Positions 45,967-56,369 of a stretch of 64,000 nt of DNA are shown here, one piece after another. This stretch comes from an uncultured Flavobacteriales bacterium (GTDB taxonomy: Bacteria > Bacteroidota > Bacteroidia > Flavobacteriales_D > Crocinitomicaceae). Position numbers and translations under genes: made by a program. Positions within the stretch are counted from its first letter, which is position 1; each line of letters opens with the position of its first letter. The notes below the pieces were generated by a model. That model made no database searches. It was not told where the DNA came from and saw only the letters and a program-made list of their open reading frames with translations. The stretch lies in the NCBI GenBank assembly GCA_903935095.1, contig CAIZQH010000012.1, positions 1 through 64,000 on the forward strand, written 5' to 3'.

Positions 45967-47961
45967 ATGATGACAGCTTCCAATTCACTTATAAACGAAT
46001 CTTCGCCGTACTTACTTCAGCACGCTCATAATCCTATTCAATGGGTGCCTTGGTCGGAAGTTGCTTTTGAACAGGCAAAACGACAAAACAAATTGGTACT
46101 CATTAGCATCGGGTATTCCGCATGTCATTGGTGCCATGTAATGGCGCATGAGTGTTTTGAAGATCAAGAAGTGGCTGATTTAATGAATGCGCACTTCATC
46201 AACATCAAAGTAGACCGTGAGGAACGTCCAGATGTAGACCAAGTATACATGGCTGCAGTGCAACTCATGACCCAAAGAGGAGGATGGCCTTTGAACTGCA
46301 TTACACTGCCTGATGGACGTCCAATTTATGGCGGGACATATTTTCCGAAAGAACAATGGATTCATGTGCTGAAGTCTTTGGTTTATACCTTTCAAAACGA
46401 TGTGGATAAAGTGAAAGAATACGCCACGAAATTACACGAGGGGCTCAGCGTCAATGAATTAATTGCCATTCCACAAACCGAACCAAATCTTCAAACCGAA
46501 AAATTAGTGGAGTTGGTCGCACGTTGGAAAAAGCAATTCGATTGGTTGGAAGGCGGAATGAGTCAAGCACCGAAATTCCCAATGCCAAATAACTACTCCT
46601 ACCTGTTAGCACATAGTCTATTTTTCAAGGATGAAAAATTGAAAGAATACGTGCGCTTGACCTTAGACAAAATGTCGTATGGTGGGATCTATGACCAAAT
46701 TGGCGGTGGATTTACACGCTATTCAGTGGACATGATCTGGAAGGTCCCCCATTTTGAGAAAATGCTTTATGACAATGCCCAATTGATGGAATTATATGCC
46801 TTGGGTTATAAAGCCTTTCAGGAGGACAGCTATAAGCAAATCGTTCAAGAGATTTTTACTTGGTTACAGCGTGAAATGAAGGATGAATCCGGTGCATATT
46901 TCAGCGCTTTGGATGCAGATAGTGAAGGGGAGGAAGGGAAATTTTATTGTTGGAATGAAGCTGAATTAAAATCTATGATTCATTCAGATTATGACCTTTT
47001 TATTGATTACTACGCTGTTTCAAATCGTGGTTTTTGGGAGGACGAAAAATACATCTTGCTGAAAACACAAAGTGATTCGGAATGCGCGAAAAAATGGAAC
47101 ATCGGTATAGCTGAGCTCGAAAGGAAAGTATCCGATTGGAAATCGTTGCTTTTGTCTGAACGTCAAAAACGCATTGCTCCTGGACTAGACCATAAATGCC
47201 TTACCTCTTGGAATGCACAGTTAATCAAAGGAATGTGTCAAGCGTTTAACGCATTACACCAAGAAGAATTTTTGATAGAAGCTCGAAAAATAGGCAAGTG
47301 GATTCTATCAAATCAACTTCAGTCGAATGGATGTTTATACCATGTGAATACAAATGGTGTTGCAAGTATTGATGGATTTCTGGAGGATTATGCTCACGCC
47401 ATCGATGCGTTTATTCAGTTGTATCAGCGAACAGGTGAACTAACCTGGATAGAACATGCCAAGAATTTTGCGTTGTTGGTTGAAAAAGAATTCATGCACC
47501 CGGATAGTAAAATGTGTTATTTCACTTCGCACGATACGGAACTTGTTGTCCGGAAAATGGAAATCCATGACAACGTTATTCCTTCCAGTAATTCTGTAAT
47601 GGCGCGCAATTTTTTCCAATTAGGTACATATTTCCGTGAAGAACGGTGGACTGAAAATGCACGTCAGATGTTGGCCAACATCTACGATGGAATGGAAACC
47701 TATGGCTCTGGGTATTCCAATTGGGCAAAGCTCCTTTTGGAAATGAATCAAGGATTTGCGGAAGTCCACCTAATGGATGTCCAAACGAGTGAATTCGTCA
47801 CTTGGCCAGAGAACAGCCTCATTTCTCACCATAAAGAAATTCCCATGTCAGCAAGTTATGCTGCCGGAATTTATGTTTGTGCAAAAGGCACATGTTACCC
47901 AGCGCTATCAACCTTGAAAGCTGCAAAGGAACTCATCGAAGAAGAATCAATTAAGATTTAA
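45967..47961 (+). CDS. Thioredoxin-fold DUF255/YyaL family protein
   Basis: A 664-residue protein with an N-terminal thioredoxin-like DUF255 domain ([20 protein letters not shown] and [16 protein letters not shown] with the CxxC pair) and an (alpha/alpha)6-barrel resembling N-acylglucosamine epimerase/glycosidase folds ([42 protein letters not shown]). It belongs to the YyaL/SPATA20 family; biochemical role unsettled. The frame is open back to 45733, but that part lies over the divergent SGNH gene and family homology starts at [13 protein letters not shown], so 45967 was chosen. Its last 11 bp overlap the convergent DUF2892 gene. Confidence 0.88.
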   Translation: MMTASNSLINESSPYLLQHAHNPIQWVPWSEVAFEQAKRQNKLVLISIGYSACHWCHVMAHECFEDQEVADLMNAHFINIKVDREERPDVDQVYMAAVQLMTQRGGWPLNCITLPDGRPIYGGTYFPKEQWIHVLKSLVYTFQNDVDKVKEYATKLHEGLSVNELIAIPQTEPNLQTEKLVELVARWKKQFDWLEGGMSQAPKFPMPNNYSYLLAHSLFFKDEKLKEYVRLTLDKMSYGGIYDQIGGGFTRYSVDMIWKVPHFEKMLYDNAQLMELYALGYKAFQEDSYKQIVQEIFTWLQREMKDESGAYFSALDADSEGEEGKFYCWNEAELKSMIHSDYDLFIDYYAVSNRGFWEDEKYILLKTQSDSECAKKWNIGIAELERKVSDWKSLLLSERQKRIAPGLDHKCLTSWNAQLIKGMCQAFNALHQEEFLIEARKIGKWILSNQLQSNGCLYHVNTNGVASIDGFLEDYAHAIDAFIQLYQRTGELTWIEHAKNFALLVEKEFMHPDSKMCYFTSHDTELVVRKMEIHDNVIPSSNSVMARNFFQLGTYFREERWTENARQMLANIYDGMETYGSGYSNWAKLLLEMNQGFAEVHLMDVQTSEFVTWPENSLISHHKEIPMSASYAAGIYVCAKGTCYPALSTLKAAKELIEEESIKI

Positions 47962-48157
47962 TCTTGCAGGTATTCCAGCCAAAAAGGGTATACAGCCCAC
48001 AAAAAGACGTAAAGGATGTCAAGATTAAAATTGCCGCAAAGATTAACACAATGGCGTTAAGTGTGGATGGAAGAAAGTCCAATAATGACACAATTAATAG
48101 TACTGCAGCGATTGCGATGCGAATCAAACGATCCGTGTTTCCCATGTTTTTTTTCAT
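47951..48157 (-). CDS. DUF2892 family small inner-membrane protein
   Basis: A 68-residue protein: [20 protein letters not shown], then two membrane helices with a short loop (LDFLPST), ending in [17 protein letters not shown]. The NxGxxDRxxR start and the CxLY..G.NTC end are typical of DUF2892, a family sometimes fused to rhodanese domains. Function unknown. A second Met four residues in could also be the start. Confidence 0.82.
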   Translation of the reverse strand: MKKNMGNTDRLIRIAIAAVLLIVSLLDFLPSTLNAIVLIFAAILILTSFTSFCGLYTLFGWNTCKIKS

Positions 48158-48216
48158 AAACCAAATGTACGGATGTTATTGGTTCTGAAAGCAACATAGG
48201 TTACGAGAATAAACTA

Positions 48217-49167
48217 TCATTTTCGGGCAATAGCTTTCAACGCCGCGTTGACTACATCTTGGGTATCTATCCCGTATTTCGTCATCAATTCCATGGGTGT
48301 TCCACTTTCACCGAATGAATCGTTTACAGCCACGTATTCTTGTGGACATGGTAATTCTCTACTCAATACTTGTGAAACAGCCTCCCCTAATCCACCATTC
48401 ATCATGTGCTCTTCCGCGGTCACTACGCATCTAGTTTTTCCTGCTGATTTTAAGATTGCTTGAACATCTAAAGGTTTAATGGTGTGCATGTTGATTAATT
48501 CCGCAGAAATCCCTTTCTCTTTCAAGATGGCTAATGCTTCAATGGATTTCCAAACTAAGTGTCCACATGCGATGATGGTCACATCTGTTCCTTCTGCCAA
48601 CACGTCTGCTTTCCCAATCACAAATTTCGCATCTGGTTTCACAAAAATCGGCATCACTGGACGACCAAAACGCAGGTATACAGGCCCACGATGTTCAGCA
48701 ATCGCGATCGTGGCTTGTTTTGTTTGATTAAAATCTGCTGGAACGATTACCGTCATGTTTGGCAACATACGCATCATTCCAATGTCCTCTAAAATTTGAT
48801 GCGTCGCTCCATCTTCACCTAGGGTAAGTCCGGCGTGAGATGCACAAATCTTCACGTTTTTTTGCGAGTAGGCCACTGATTGACGAATTTGATCGTACAC
48901 ACGTCCAGTAGAGAAATTAGCAAATGTTCCAGTATATGGAATTTTTCCACCAATGGTCATCCCCGCAGCTAATCCAATCATGTTTGCTTCAGCGATTCCC
49001 GCTTGGAAAAAACGATCCGGATTTTCTTTTTGGAAGGCATCCATTTTTAATGAACCAGTTAAATCAGCACACAATGCGACTACATTTGGATTCGTGCGCC
49101 CCAATTCCGCTAAACCTTCTCCAAATCCTGATCGCGTGTCTTTGTTTCCTAGTATTTCAAATTCCAT
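48217..49167 (-). CDS. Transketolase, C-terminal subunit
   Basis: A 316-residue protein with the pyrimidine-binding domain ([19 protein letters not shown], with the TPP-activating Glu in [22 protein letters not shown]) and the C-terminal transketolase domain ([18 protein letters not shown]). With the separate N-terminal subunit it forms an active split transketolase for the pentose phosphate pathway. Unlike the usual adjacent arrangement, a VWA gene lies between the halves, ending 2 bp upstream of this start. Confidence 0.92.
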   Translation of the reverse strand: MEFEILGNKDTRSGFGEGLAELGRTNPNVVALCADLTGSLKMDAFQKENPDRFFQAGIAEANMIGLAAGMTIGGKIPYTGTFANFSTGRVYDQIRQSVAYSQKNVKICASHAGLTLGEDGATHQILEDIGMMRMLPNMTVIVPADFNQTKQATIAIAEHRGPVYLRFGRPVMPIFVKPDAKFVIGKADVLAEGTDVTIIACGHLVWKSIEALAILKEKGISAELINMHTIKPLDVQAILKSAGKTRCVVTAEEHMMNGGLGEAVSQVLSRELPCPQEYVAVNDSFGESGTPMELMTKYGIDTQDVVNAALKAIARK

Positions 49168-49169
49168 AA

Positions 49170-50522
49170 CTATAAATTTAATAAGAGTGTTTTATTTGAA
49201 TCAATTCTAAACTTTTTTTCTTTGGTATATGCGCTCGACTTCTGGCCTTTTTCGCGGTAAACAATTTTATAATTCCCTGGTTGCAAGGACCATTTTCCTT
49301 CCAAAGGACCTTCATCAAGGTTACAGACCCATTCCCATTGATTGGCTTGGCGTTCATAAAAAATTTGTCCGACGCATGCCTTCGCTACCGTATATTGAAA
49401 TATTCCCGCTGGAACAATGTCAACGAATGTTGTTTTGCTTTGGGAAATCTCCACGCGTTGATATGTTCTCGGTAAGGTAAAAATCTCTAGGTCGTAAGTT
49501 CCAACAAGGTACTTCTGAGTTGAATTTAAATTCTGAGCATGCAATGTTTTACTATCGTCTTTTAATGTAACACGCATTTGAAAATTCGGATTTAGGTTGT
49601 TTTTAGTTGCTATAAATTTCAGGTAACCTTGAGGAGCATCAACGATGATGGTATTGTGCGTGTGTTTTTGAAGAGCAATTCCTTTTTTCTCCAATTTTGG
49701 CAGCGTATTCACGACTAAATCATATTTCACCTCGGGATCTAGCACCAAGGTATCTGGAAGGTTTTTACGGTTGAGTGTATGCGTGAATGTATATTTTAAA
49801 GTGGACGTTCCGCTTTCGTAAAAGAACAGCGTAACATTCGTTTCTAGTGGATTTTTTGTGATGTCATTCAAGTTTACTTGAACCGTTGTATTAACAAGCG
49901 TTTTGGAAACGATGGAAGCCAACACATTTCGGAATGACTCTTTGCTTTCAGCATCGGAGTAGGCACCGATGCAATCAAACTTATCGAGGTAAGACAAGTC
50001 CATGCCTAAGCCAATTACAAAGGGTGTTACTTTGACGCCTTTATCTTTCAGTTTACGTGCAACGATACATGGATCGTTATCACATGATTCGAGACCGTCT
50101 GTAATTAAAATGATGTAATTTCTCGCAAGTGTATCTGGAAAATCTCCAGCTGCAGCTTCAAGTGAACGAGCGATAGGCGTAGACCCTTTTGCTTGTATAG
50201 ATTTTACCTTCGATTTTATGGCATCTACGGTATTGATTCCGAAGGGCACCTCCAATTTGGTGTCGTTGCAATCTTGATAGGTGTTTGTCACCGGAGTTTG
50301 ATGTCCGTATACACGCAGGGCAATTTCCAAATTTGGAATCCCCCTTAATTTTTCGACTTCTTGAATCAACACTTCCTTGGCTGCTTCCATGCGGGTCTGG
50401 TTGTTGTTCCAATCGACATTCATACTATTTGAAGCATCGAGGATAAATAATATGCGCGTATTTTTTTGTGTCCAACCGAAGCTAGAACTAAAAATAAACA
50501 ATACACACATCCATTTTTTCAT
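49170..50522 (-). CDS. Secreted von Willebrand factor A domain protein between transketolase halves
   Basis: This 450-residue protein has a signal peptide ([17 protein letters not shown], then TQ) and a VWA domain (residues about 22-210). The metal-ion-dependent adhesion site is intact: D29-x-S31-x-S33 in LDASNSM, the Thr in [10 protein letters not shown] and the Asp in ITDGLES. The C-terminal half holds beta-rich, PEGA-like repeats ([45 protein letters not shown]). It likely binds a protein or surface ligand outside the cytoplasm. The ATG shares one base with the stop of the N-terminal transketolase gene (TAATG), so translation is coupled. The longer open frame to 50600 overlaps that gene and was rejected. 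Confidence 0.85.
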   Translation of the reverse strand: MKKWMCVLFIFSSSFGWTQKNTRILFILDASNSMNVDWNNNQTRMEAAKEVLIQEVEKLRGIPNLEIALRVYGHQTPVTNTYQDCNDTKLEVPFGINTVDAIKSKVKSIQAKGSTPIARSLEAAAGDFPDTLARNYIILITDGLESCDNDPCIVARKLKDKGVKVTPFVIGLGMDLSYLDKFDCIGAYSDAESKESFRNVLASIVSKTLVNTTVQVNLNDITKNPLETNVTLFFYESGTSTLKYTFTHTLNRKNLPDTLVLDPEVKYDLVVNTLPKLEKKGIALQKHTHNTIIVDAPQGYLKFIATKNNLNPNFQMRVTLKDDSKTLHAQNLNSTQKYLVGTYDLEIFTLPRTYQRVEISQSKTTFVDIVPAGIFQYTVAKACVGQIFYERQANQWEWVCNLDEGPLEGKWSLQPGNYKIVYREKGQKSSAYTKEKKFRIDSNKTLLLNL

Positions 50523-51364
50523 TAATAATCTCCTAACGATTCTTCCAATTGAGCCAATGCCGCAGTTAGTTGTTCTGCATTTGGTGCAACACCATGCCAT
50601 TTATGGGACCCCATCATGTAGTCAACCCCTTGACCCATTTCCGTTTTCATAATGATTACAACAGGTTTTCCTTTTCCACATAGCGCTTTGGCTTTTGTCA
50701 TTTTCGCGCGGATATCTTCGAACTGGTGTCCGTCCATTTCCAACACTTCCCATCCAAACGCTTCCCATTTTTGTGCCAAGTTTCCTAAAGACATCACATC
50801 TTCCACATCACCGTCAATTTGACGACCGTTATAATCAATGGTGGCGATGAGGTTATCTACCTTATTTGCAGCCGCATACATCGCCGCTTCCCAAATTTGT
50901 CCTTCTTGTAATTCTCCATCACCGTGAAGGGTATAAACGATCCCGCTATCCCCATTTAATTTTTTTACTTGCGCAGCTCCTGCTGCAACGGATAGACCTT
51001 GTCCTAAAGAACCAGAGGCCATTCGAATCCCAGGTAATTTTTTATCGGTTGAAGGGTGTCCCTGTAAGCGACTAGACAACTTTCTAAATGTCCCTAATTC
51101 AGCAACCGGAAAGTATCCAACTCTTGCTAGCACACTATACCAAACAGGTGAAATGTGTCCATTTGATAAGAAAAATAAATCTTCACCGATGCCATCCATG
51201 TCAAAAGTTTCGGCATGGAAGTTCATTTGCTCAAAATATAAAAAGCTTAAAAAATCGGTACAACCAAGTGAACCTCCAGGGTGTCCTGAATTAACGGCCG
51301 AAACCATACGAACGATATCTCTTCTTACCTGAGAAGCGACTTTTTCTAATGCTGAATTCTCCAT
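50522..51364 (-). CDS. Transketolase, N-terminal (thiamine-diphosphate-binding) subunit
   Basis: A 280-residue protein with VSAVNSGHPGGSLGCTDFLS and the thiamine diphosphate motif GDGELQEGQIWEA running to NLIATIDYN, both diagnostic of the transketolase pyrophosphate-binding domain. It is half the length of a full transketolase and needs the C-terminal subunit at 48217-49167. It is first in the three-gene minus-strand operon and has a TAGTTTTG -7 element 28 nt upstream. Confidence 0.93.
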   Translation of the reverse strand: MENSALEKVASQVRRDIVRMVSAVNSGHPGGSLGCTDFLSFLYFEQMNFHAETFDMDGIGEDLFFLSNGHISPVWYSVLARVGYFPVAELGTFRKLSSRLQGHPSTDKKLPGIRMASGSLGQGLSVAAGAAQVKKLNGDSGIVYTLHGDGELQEGQIWEAAMYAAANKVDNLIATIDYNGRQIDGDVEDVMSLGNLAQKWEAFGWEVLEMDGHQFEDIRAKMTKAKALCGKGKPVVIIMKTEMGQGVDYMMGSHKWHGVAPNAEQLTAALAQLEESLGDY

Positions 51365-51392
51365 GAATTTTAACTAAGGAATTATGTTTGAG

Positions 51393-51400
51393 CAAAACTA
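51393..51400 (-). promoter_or_regulatory. -7 promoter element of the transketolase operon
   Basis: TAGTTTTG on the minus strand matches TAnnTTTG, 28 nt before the start codon. Confidence 0.55.
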
Positions 51401-51493
51401 ACTTTTATTACATTAGCTTTAAATCGAAAAATTTGAACATTTTATACAACTTTTCAACGATTAATAACGTCTTGAGGACACAAAACTGATTTC

Positions 51494-51862
51494 ATGAAAA
51501 AGTGTTTACTAATTATCTCACTTGTACTTACACAGCAACTCGTTGCACAAAAAGCAAGTCCAGCATTATCCAATAGTTATTCAAAGACGGAATTACAGGC
51601 ATTTGAGCAAGATGTACAAGGCACCATCAATGTCCTTAATTACGCCATTGACCATGCGTGTTATTCCGTGCTTATCCCAGAAGGGAAAGAGGTGAGTCAA
51701 TTTCCAACGATTTCTTTGAACTCCAATAAAGACATTCGATTCACGGATTATCAATTAAAAATCAAAGACCACACTCAATATTTCAAAATCGAAGGAACAA
51801 ATGAGCTTTTAGTGGTAAAGTCTATCAACATTCTTAGGTTAGAAATGCAAAACAAGAAATAA
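51494..51862 (+). CDS. Small secreted protein of unknown function
   Basis: A 122-residue protein with a signal peptide (MKKCLLIISLVLTQQLVA, then Q). The rest has a helical stretch (TELQAFEQDVQGTINVLNYAIDHACYSV) followed by short strands (FTDYQLKIKDHTQYFKIEGT). The stop codon overlaps the start of the following type B surface gene by one base (TAATG), so the two are translationally coupled. I cannot name a family. Confidence 0.72.
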   Translation: MKKCLLIISLVLTQQLVAQKASPALSNSYSKTELQAFEQDVQGTINVLNYAIDHACYSVLIPEGKEVSQFPTISLNSNKDIRFTDYQLKIKDHTQYFKIEGTNELLVVKSINILRLEMQNKK

Positions 51863-54330
51863 TGACAAAAAAAATACTTTCTTTTTTATTCGTTTTAGTT
51901 GCTCATTTGGGGTTTTCTCAAGTCACTTTGACGATAACAGATCCGGATTACAGTCAAACTAATCCGTTAAACTGTGCAGGAATTATTCCAACGGGAGGCA
52001 CAAATTTTATTGATGGCGCTGGGAATTACTTACCCAACACAGATGAAACATTGGTTCTTTGTCCAGATTTAACACAAGGATCTAAAGTTTCGATTGCGTT
52101 TGCAACCAACATTGGTTTTGAATTTAACATTCATCCAACAGACACATTATATATTTATGATGGTCCATCTACAAGTTCTCCATTATTGGGGGCGTATAAT
52201 TCTGGCACAAATCCAGTTGGATTCTATGTGCAGGCTTCTTTTGCTAATAATCCTTCAGGATGTTTAACCCTAAGGTTTCGCTCCAATGGGGTAAGTGAAG
52301 GGACAGGATGGGTAGCAAATGTTGCTTGTGGAAATCCACCTCAACCCATTCAACCTCACATTGAAGCGTTTAAAAATGGGGTAGGTGCCAATGTGTTAAA
52401 TCCATTAGATACGGGATATGTTGACTTGTGTTTTGGTGATTCTGTTTTATTAACAGCAACGCCAATTTTCCCTTATTCATTGGAAAACACGAACACAGGA
52501 TACTCACAAACAGTAGCGAACTGCAACTATACTTGGACCATCGGCGGAGTTGGACAATTTACCGGAAGTTCTGTTTGGTTTACTCCTCCAGCTCAATCTG
52601 GATATTATGTCGATTTAAAAGTTCAAGATGCTTTCCCTCATCAAGCGAATATTTTCTGTAAAGTTCGTGTTTCCCAAACTCCTTTATTTACAGGTACGGG
52701 TCCTGTTGAAGACACTGTTTGTTTGGGAGAAAACACGAATTTATTGGGAGGTGTTACAGCAACGGACACGGTTGGAATCGATATTCCAGGAGGACAATTC
52801 CAAATTGGCGGAGTCTTTGCTGGGCTAACGTTCTTACCCGATGGAGCAGGACAAACATACTCCTCAGTAGTACCTATGTCTGGATTTGATTCAACAGCAG
52901 TCATTACTTCTGCAAATGATTTTGATGAATTGTGTATTGATATCGAACACTCATATATCGGTGATATTGAAATTGCTTTAACCTGTCCGAATGGAACAAC
53001 TGTTTCCTTGATGAATGCGTACAATCAAACTCCGTTAGGTTGGAATGAGCTTGTACCAGGTGGTTGCGGAAATTCCATCGGCACCTTCTTGGGGAATGAC
53101 ACAAACTTAGATGGAGGGGCCCCCGGAACACCAGTCTGGACTTATTGTTTTTCTCCCACAAGCGCAACATTAGGAACCATTTGCGCGGAAAATGCTGCGT
53201 TAAATACCGTTATCAATTCTTATGGCTACGCTTCCATGAATCCAAATGGGGTGTATTTACCAGACGGAGATTTTAATCAATTTGCAGGTTGTCCAATAAA
53301 TGGACCATGGACTATTTCTGTTCAAGATAATCAAGGCATCGATGATGGATATATCTTCCAGTGGGCGATTTATTTTAACGCTTCATTGTATCCGGAATCT
53401 GAAGGATACCAAAATATTGTCATGAGTGACTTCTGGAATTCTGACCCTTCCATAATATCCGGTCAAACAGATACCTTGATTGTTATTCAGCCAAGCGTAA
53501 CAGGTAACACAAATTATACCTATAATGTCACGGATAACTTTGGATGTCAGTATGACACGACCGTCACGTTATTCGTTTTACCTACACCTGTAATTTTCAA
53601 CGATACATTAGCCTGTAATTATGCTTTTCAAGTACAAAACACAGTGTCATACAGCGGTGGAGTTTGGGCTTGTGCAGATACCTCCGTTCATTTCTTGCCC
53701 AATAATTTGTTCGATAATCCAATAATTAGTACCATGCAGGTTGGGGGGATATACAACGTTATGTACATCGATAATTCATGCAATGACACCATTATTTCTC
53801 AAATTGAATTCCAACCCTATATCTATACGGAGTTATTGGATACCGCCATTTGTAAAAATGCTAATTTTGAATTGAGTCCATTAATGGTCAATTCTCAACC
53901 TTTACAGGCTGGATACAACCCATTGCTAACCTTTGTTTGGTGGGATGGATACACTACTGTTCCAAGGATTGTCAGTCAACCTGGAGATTATACGTTCTAC
54001 TTGTCAAATGTATGTTATACAGTATCTGATGTTGCCACAATAAAGATAAAACCGTGTGACATTGAAGCACCAAATATCATCTCCCTTTCCTCACCAGCGG
54101 GTAATGAGTTGTTTTATGTGGATTATGATGGCCTTGCGGAATTCCAGTGTTATATTCTCAATCGTTGGGGAAATGTCATCTATGAATACTCAGACCCTGC
54201 TGGACATTGGGATGGAAGAACGAGTACGGGTGACTTAGTGGAAGAAGGCACCTATTTCTATCGCATTGATGCCGTTTTCGAAGGCGGCGAAAAAATACAA
54301 AAACACGGATTTGTCGTTGTGAAATACTAG
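51862..54330 (+). CDS. CUB and P-domain surface protein with type B T9SS sorting domain
   Basis: An 822-residue exported protein. Order: signal peptide (MTKKILSFLFVLVAHLGFS, then Q); CUB-like domain, residues about 20-155 (TDTLYIYDGPSTSSPLLG, CLTLRFRSNGVSEGTGW); an Ig-like domain (about 190-280); a proprotein-convertase P-domain-like jelly roll, about 300-505 (FDELCIDIEHSYIGDIEIAL, GPWTISVQDNQGIDDGYI); Ig/PKD-like repeats; and a CHU_C-type domain (LNRWGNVIYEYSDPAGHWDG, EEGTYFYRIDA). CUB and P-domains often occur in secreted peptidases, but no peptidase domain is seen, so this is probably an adhesin or matrix component. Confidence 0.88.
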   Translation: MTKKILSFLFVLVAHLGFSQVTLTITDPDYSQTNPLNCAGIIPTGGTNFIDGAGNYLPNTDETLVLCPDLTQGSKVSIAFATNIGFEFNIHPTDTLYIYDGPSTSSPLLGAYNSGTNPVGFYVQASFANNPSGCLTLRFRSNGVSEGTGWVANVACGNPPQPIQPHIEAFKNGVGANVLNPLDTGYVDLCFGDSVLLTATPIFPYSLENTNTGYSQTVANCNYTWTIGGVGQFTGSSVWFTPPAQSGYYVDLKVQDAFPHQANIFCKVRVSQTPLFTGTGPVEDTVCLGENTNLLGGVTATDTVGIDIPGGQFQIGGVFAGLTFLPDGAGQTYSSVVPMSGFDSTAVITSANDFDELCIDIEHSYIGDIEIALTCPNGTTVSLMNAYNQTPLGWNELVPGGCGNSIGTFLGNDTNLDGGAPGTPVWTYCFSPTSATLGTICAENAALNTVINSYGYASMNPNGVYLPDGDFNQFAGCPINGPWTISVQDNQGIDDGYIFQWAIYFNASLYPESEGYQNIVMSDFWNSDPSIISGQTDTLIVIQPSVTGNTNYTYNVTDNFGCQYDTTVTLFVLPTPVIFNDTLACNYAFQVQNTVSYSGGVWACADTSVHFLPNNLFDNPIISTMQVGGIYNVMYIDNSCNDTIISQIEFQPYIYTELLDTAICKNANFELSPLMVNSQPLQAGYNPLLTFVWWDGYTTVPRIVSQPGDYTFYLSNVCYTVSDVATIKIKPCDIEAPNIISLSSPAGNELFYVDYDGLAEFQCYILNRWGNVIYEYSDPAGHWDGRTSTGDLVEEGTYFYRIDAVFEGGEKIQKHGFVVVKY

Positions 54331-54345
54331 GATTGACTACTTTTG
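54317..54345 (+). promoter_or_regulatory. Promoter of hutU
   Basis: TTG (-33) and TACTTTTG (-7, matching TAnnTTTG) are separated by 18 nt, with 17 nt to the ATG. The -33 part lies inside the end of the preceding gene. Confidence 0.6.
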
Positions 54346-54362
54346 TTCAAAATTGAACAACT

Positions 54363-56369
54363 ATGTCAAATCTCTCTTTTGCTCAAGAAATCCAAGAAGG
54401 AATACCTGTACGTATTCCAAAAGAAAAGCCTTGGGATTTGCACGTCAATCATGCTCCTAAACGGAAGGATATTTTATCGAAAGAAGAAAAAAAGTTGGCA
54501 ATAGCCAATTCCTTGAGGTATTTCCCTAAAGATCAACATGCGGAATTAGCGAAGGAATTTGTTGTAGAGTTAAATACGCATGGACGCATTTATATGCACC
54601 GTTATCGTCCAACACATTCCATCTTTGCGCGCCCTATTTCCGAATACCCTGGAAAATCACTTCAGGCCCGCGCAATTATGTTAATGATTCAAAACAACCT
54701 GGACCATGCCGTAGCGCAACACCCACATGAGCTAATTACGTATGGTGGAAATGGAGCGGTTTTTCAAAATTGGATACAGTATCGCTTAACCATGAAGTAC
54801 TTGTCTGAAATGACGGATGAACAAACATTGGTTATGTATTCAGGACATCCAATGGGATTATTCCCTTCACATAAAAATGCGCCAAGAGTAGTTGTCACCA
54901 ATGGGATGATGATCCCCAATTACTCGAAACCAGATGATTGGGAAAAATTCAATGCGCTGGGCGTAACCCAATACGGCCAAATGACTGCTGGATCCTATAT
55001 GTACATTGGTCCACAGGGAATCGTACATGGAACAACTATTACCGTGCTTAATGCAGTTCGACGCTTGGCGAAAAATAGAGACGACATTAAAGGTAAATTA
55101 TTCTTAACGGCTGGACTTGGTGGAATGTCAGGAGCACAACCGAAGGCTGGAAATATTGCTGGAGTTATTTCTGTCACTGCTGAAGTGAATCCCAAAGCAG
55201 CGAAAACGCGTCATGAACAAGGTTGGGTAGATGAAATCATCACAGACTTAGACGAATTAGTAACGCGCGTGAAAAAAGCGCAAGTAGGCAAAGAAGTTGT
55301 TTCCATCGCTTACCTCGGAAATGTCGTTGATGTATGGGAGAAATTTGACGAAACTGGAGTGCACGTAGATTTAGGATCAGATCAAACATCTTTGCATAAT
55401 CCATGGGCTGGCGGCTATTATCCTGCAGGACTCACTTTTGATCAATCCAATGAAATGATGGCGAATGATCCTGACAAATTCAAGGAATATGTTCAAGAAA
55501 GTTTGAGACGCCACGCAGCTTCAGTCAATAAGCACACGAACAGAGGAACCTATTTCTTTGATTACGGTAATGCCTTTCTTTTAGAATCTTCGCGAGCGGG
55601 GGGTGATGTGATGGCCGAAAACCAGATCGATTTTAAATATCCATCATACATTCAAGATATTTTAGGGCCAATGTGCTTTGATTATGGATTCGGTCCATTT
55701 AGATGGGTGTGTGCTTCAGGAAAACCGGAAGATTTAGGGAAAACAGATGCCATTGCTTGTCGTGTATTGGAAGAAATGATGGTCAATAGCCCACTGGAAA
55801 TCCAACAACAAATGGCTGATAATATTCAGTGGATTAAAGGTGCACAAGAAAATAAAATGGTTGTTGGGTCACAAGCTAGAATTCTTTATGCAGATGCAGA
55901 AGGAAGAATGCGTATTGCGAAGGCTTTTAATCAGGCAATTGCCAATGGTGAAATTGGTCCCGTTATTTTAGGACGTGACCACCACGATGTTTCTGGAACA
56001 GATTCTCCTTACCGTGAAACCTCCAATATTTATGATGGATCCCGATTTACTGCTGACATGGCCATTCAAAATGTGATTGGTGATAGTTTCCGAGGAGCAA
56101 CATGGGTATCTATTCACAATGGCGGTGGTGTTGGCTGGGGAGAGGTCATCAACGGCGGGTTTGGAATGCTATTGGACGGAAGCGCGGATGCAGATCGAAA
56201 TTTAAAAATGATGTTGCATTGGGATGTTAACAATGGTATTGCTCGCCGCAATTGGGCACGAAACGAAAATGCCATTTTTGCTATCAAACGGGCTATGGAA
56301 ATTGAACCAAATCTGAAAGTCACGTTGCCTACTTTGGTCGACGATCAATTATTGGAGGATATCTTTTAA
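54363..56369 (+). CDS. hutU: Urocanate hydratase
   Basis: A 668-residue cytoplasmic enzyme converting urocanate to imidazolone propionate, the second step of histidine breakdown, using tightly bound NAD. Urocanase motifs: GGNGAVFQNWIQYRL, MTAGSYMYIGPQGIVHG, LTAGLGGMSGAQPKA, GGYYPAGLTF and HNGGGVGWGEVINGGFG. It belongs to the longer urocanase form found in Bacteroidota. No other hut gene (hutH, hutI, hutG) is nearby. Its stop overlaps the convergent phosphodiesterase stop in a TTAA palindrome. Confidence 0.94.
   Translation: MSNLSFAQEIQEGIPVRIPKEKPWDLHVNHAPKRKDILSKEEKKLAIANSLRYFPKDQHAELAKEFVVELNTHGRIYMHRYRPTHSIFARPISEYPGKSLQARAIMLMIQNNLDHAVAQHPHELITYGGNGAVFQNWIQYRLTMKYLSEMTDEQTLVMYSGHPMGLFPSHKNAPRVVVTNGMMIPNYSKPDDWEKFNALGVTQYGQMTAGSYMYIGPQGIVHGTTITVLNAVRRLAKNRDDIKGKLFLTAGLGGMSGAQPKAGNIAGVISVTAEVNPKAAKTRHEQGWVDEIITDLDELVTRVKKAQVGKEVVSIAYLGNVVDVWEKFDETGVHVDLGSDQTSLHNPWAGGYYPAGLTFDQSNEMMANDPDKFKEYVQESLRRHAASVNKHTNRGTYFFDYGNAFLLESSRAGGDVMAENQIDFKYPSYIQDILGPMCFDYGFGPFRWVCASGKPEDLGKTDAIACRVLEEMMVNSPLEIQQQMADNIQWIKGAQENKMVVGSQARILYADAEGRMRIAKAFNQAIANGEIGPVILGRDHHDVSGTDSPYRETSNIYDGSRFTADMAIQNVIGDSFRGATWVSIHNGGGVGWGEVINGGFGMLLDGSADADRNLKMMLHWDVNNGIARRNWARNENAIFAIKRAMEIEPNLKVTLPTLVDDQLLEDIF

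Noticed and set aside
50523-50600. N-terminal extension of the VWA gene
   Set aside because: It overlaps the coding end of the transketolase N-half and would hide the signal peptide; the TAATG junction is the natural start.
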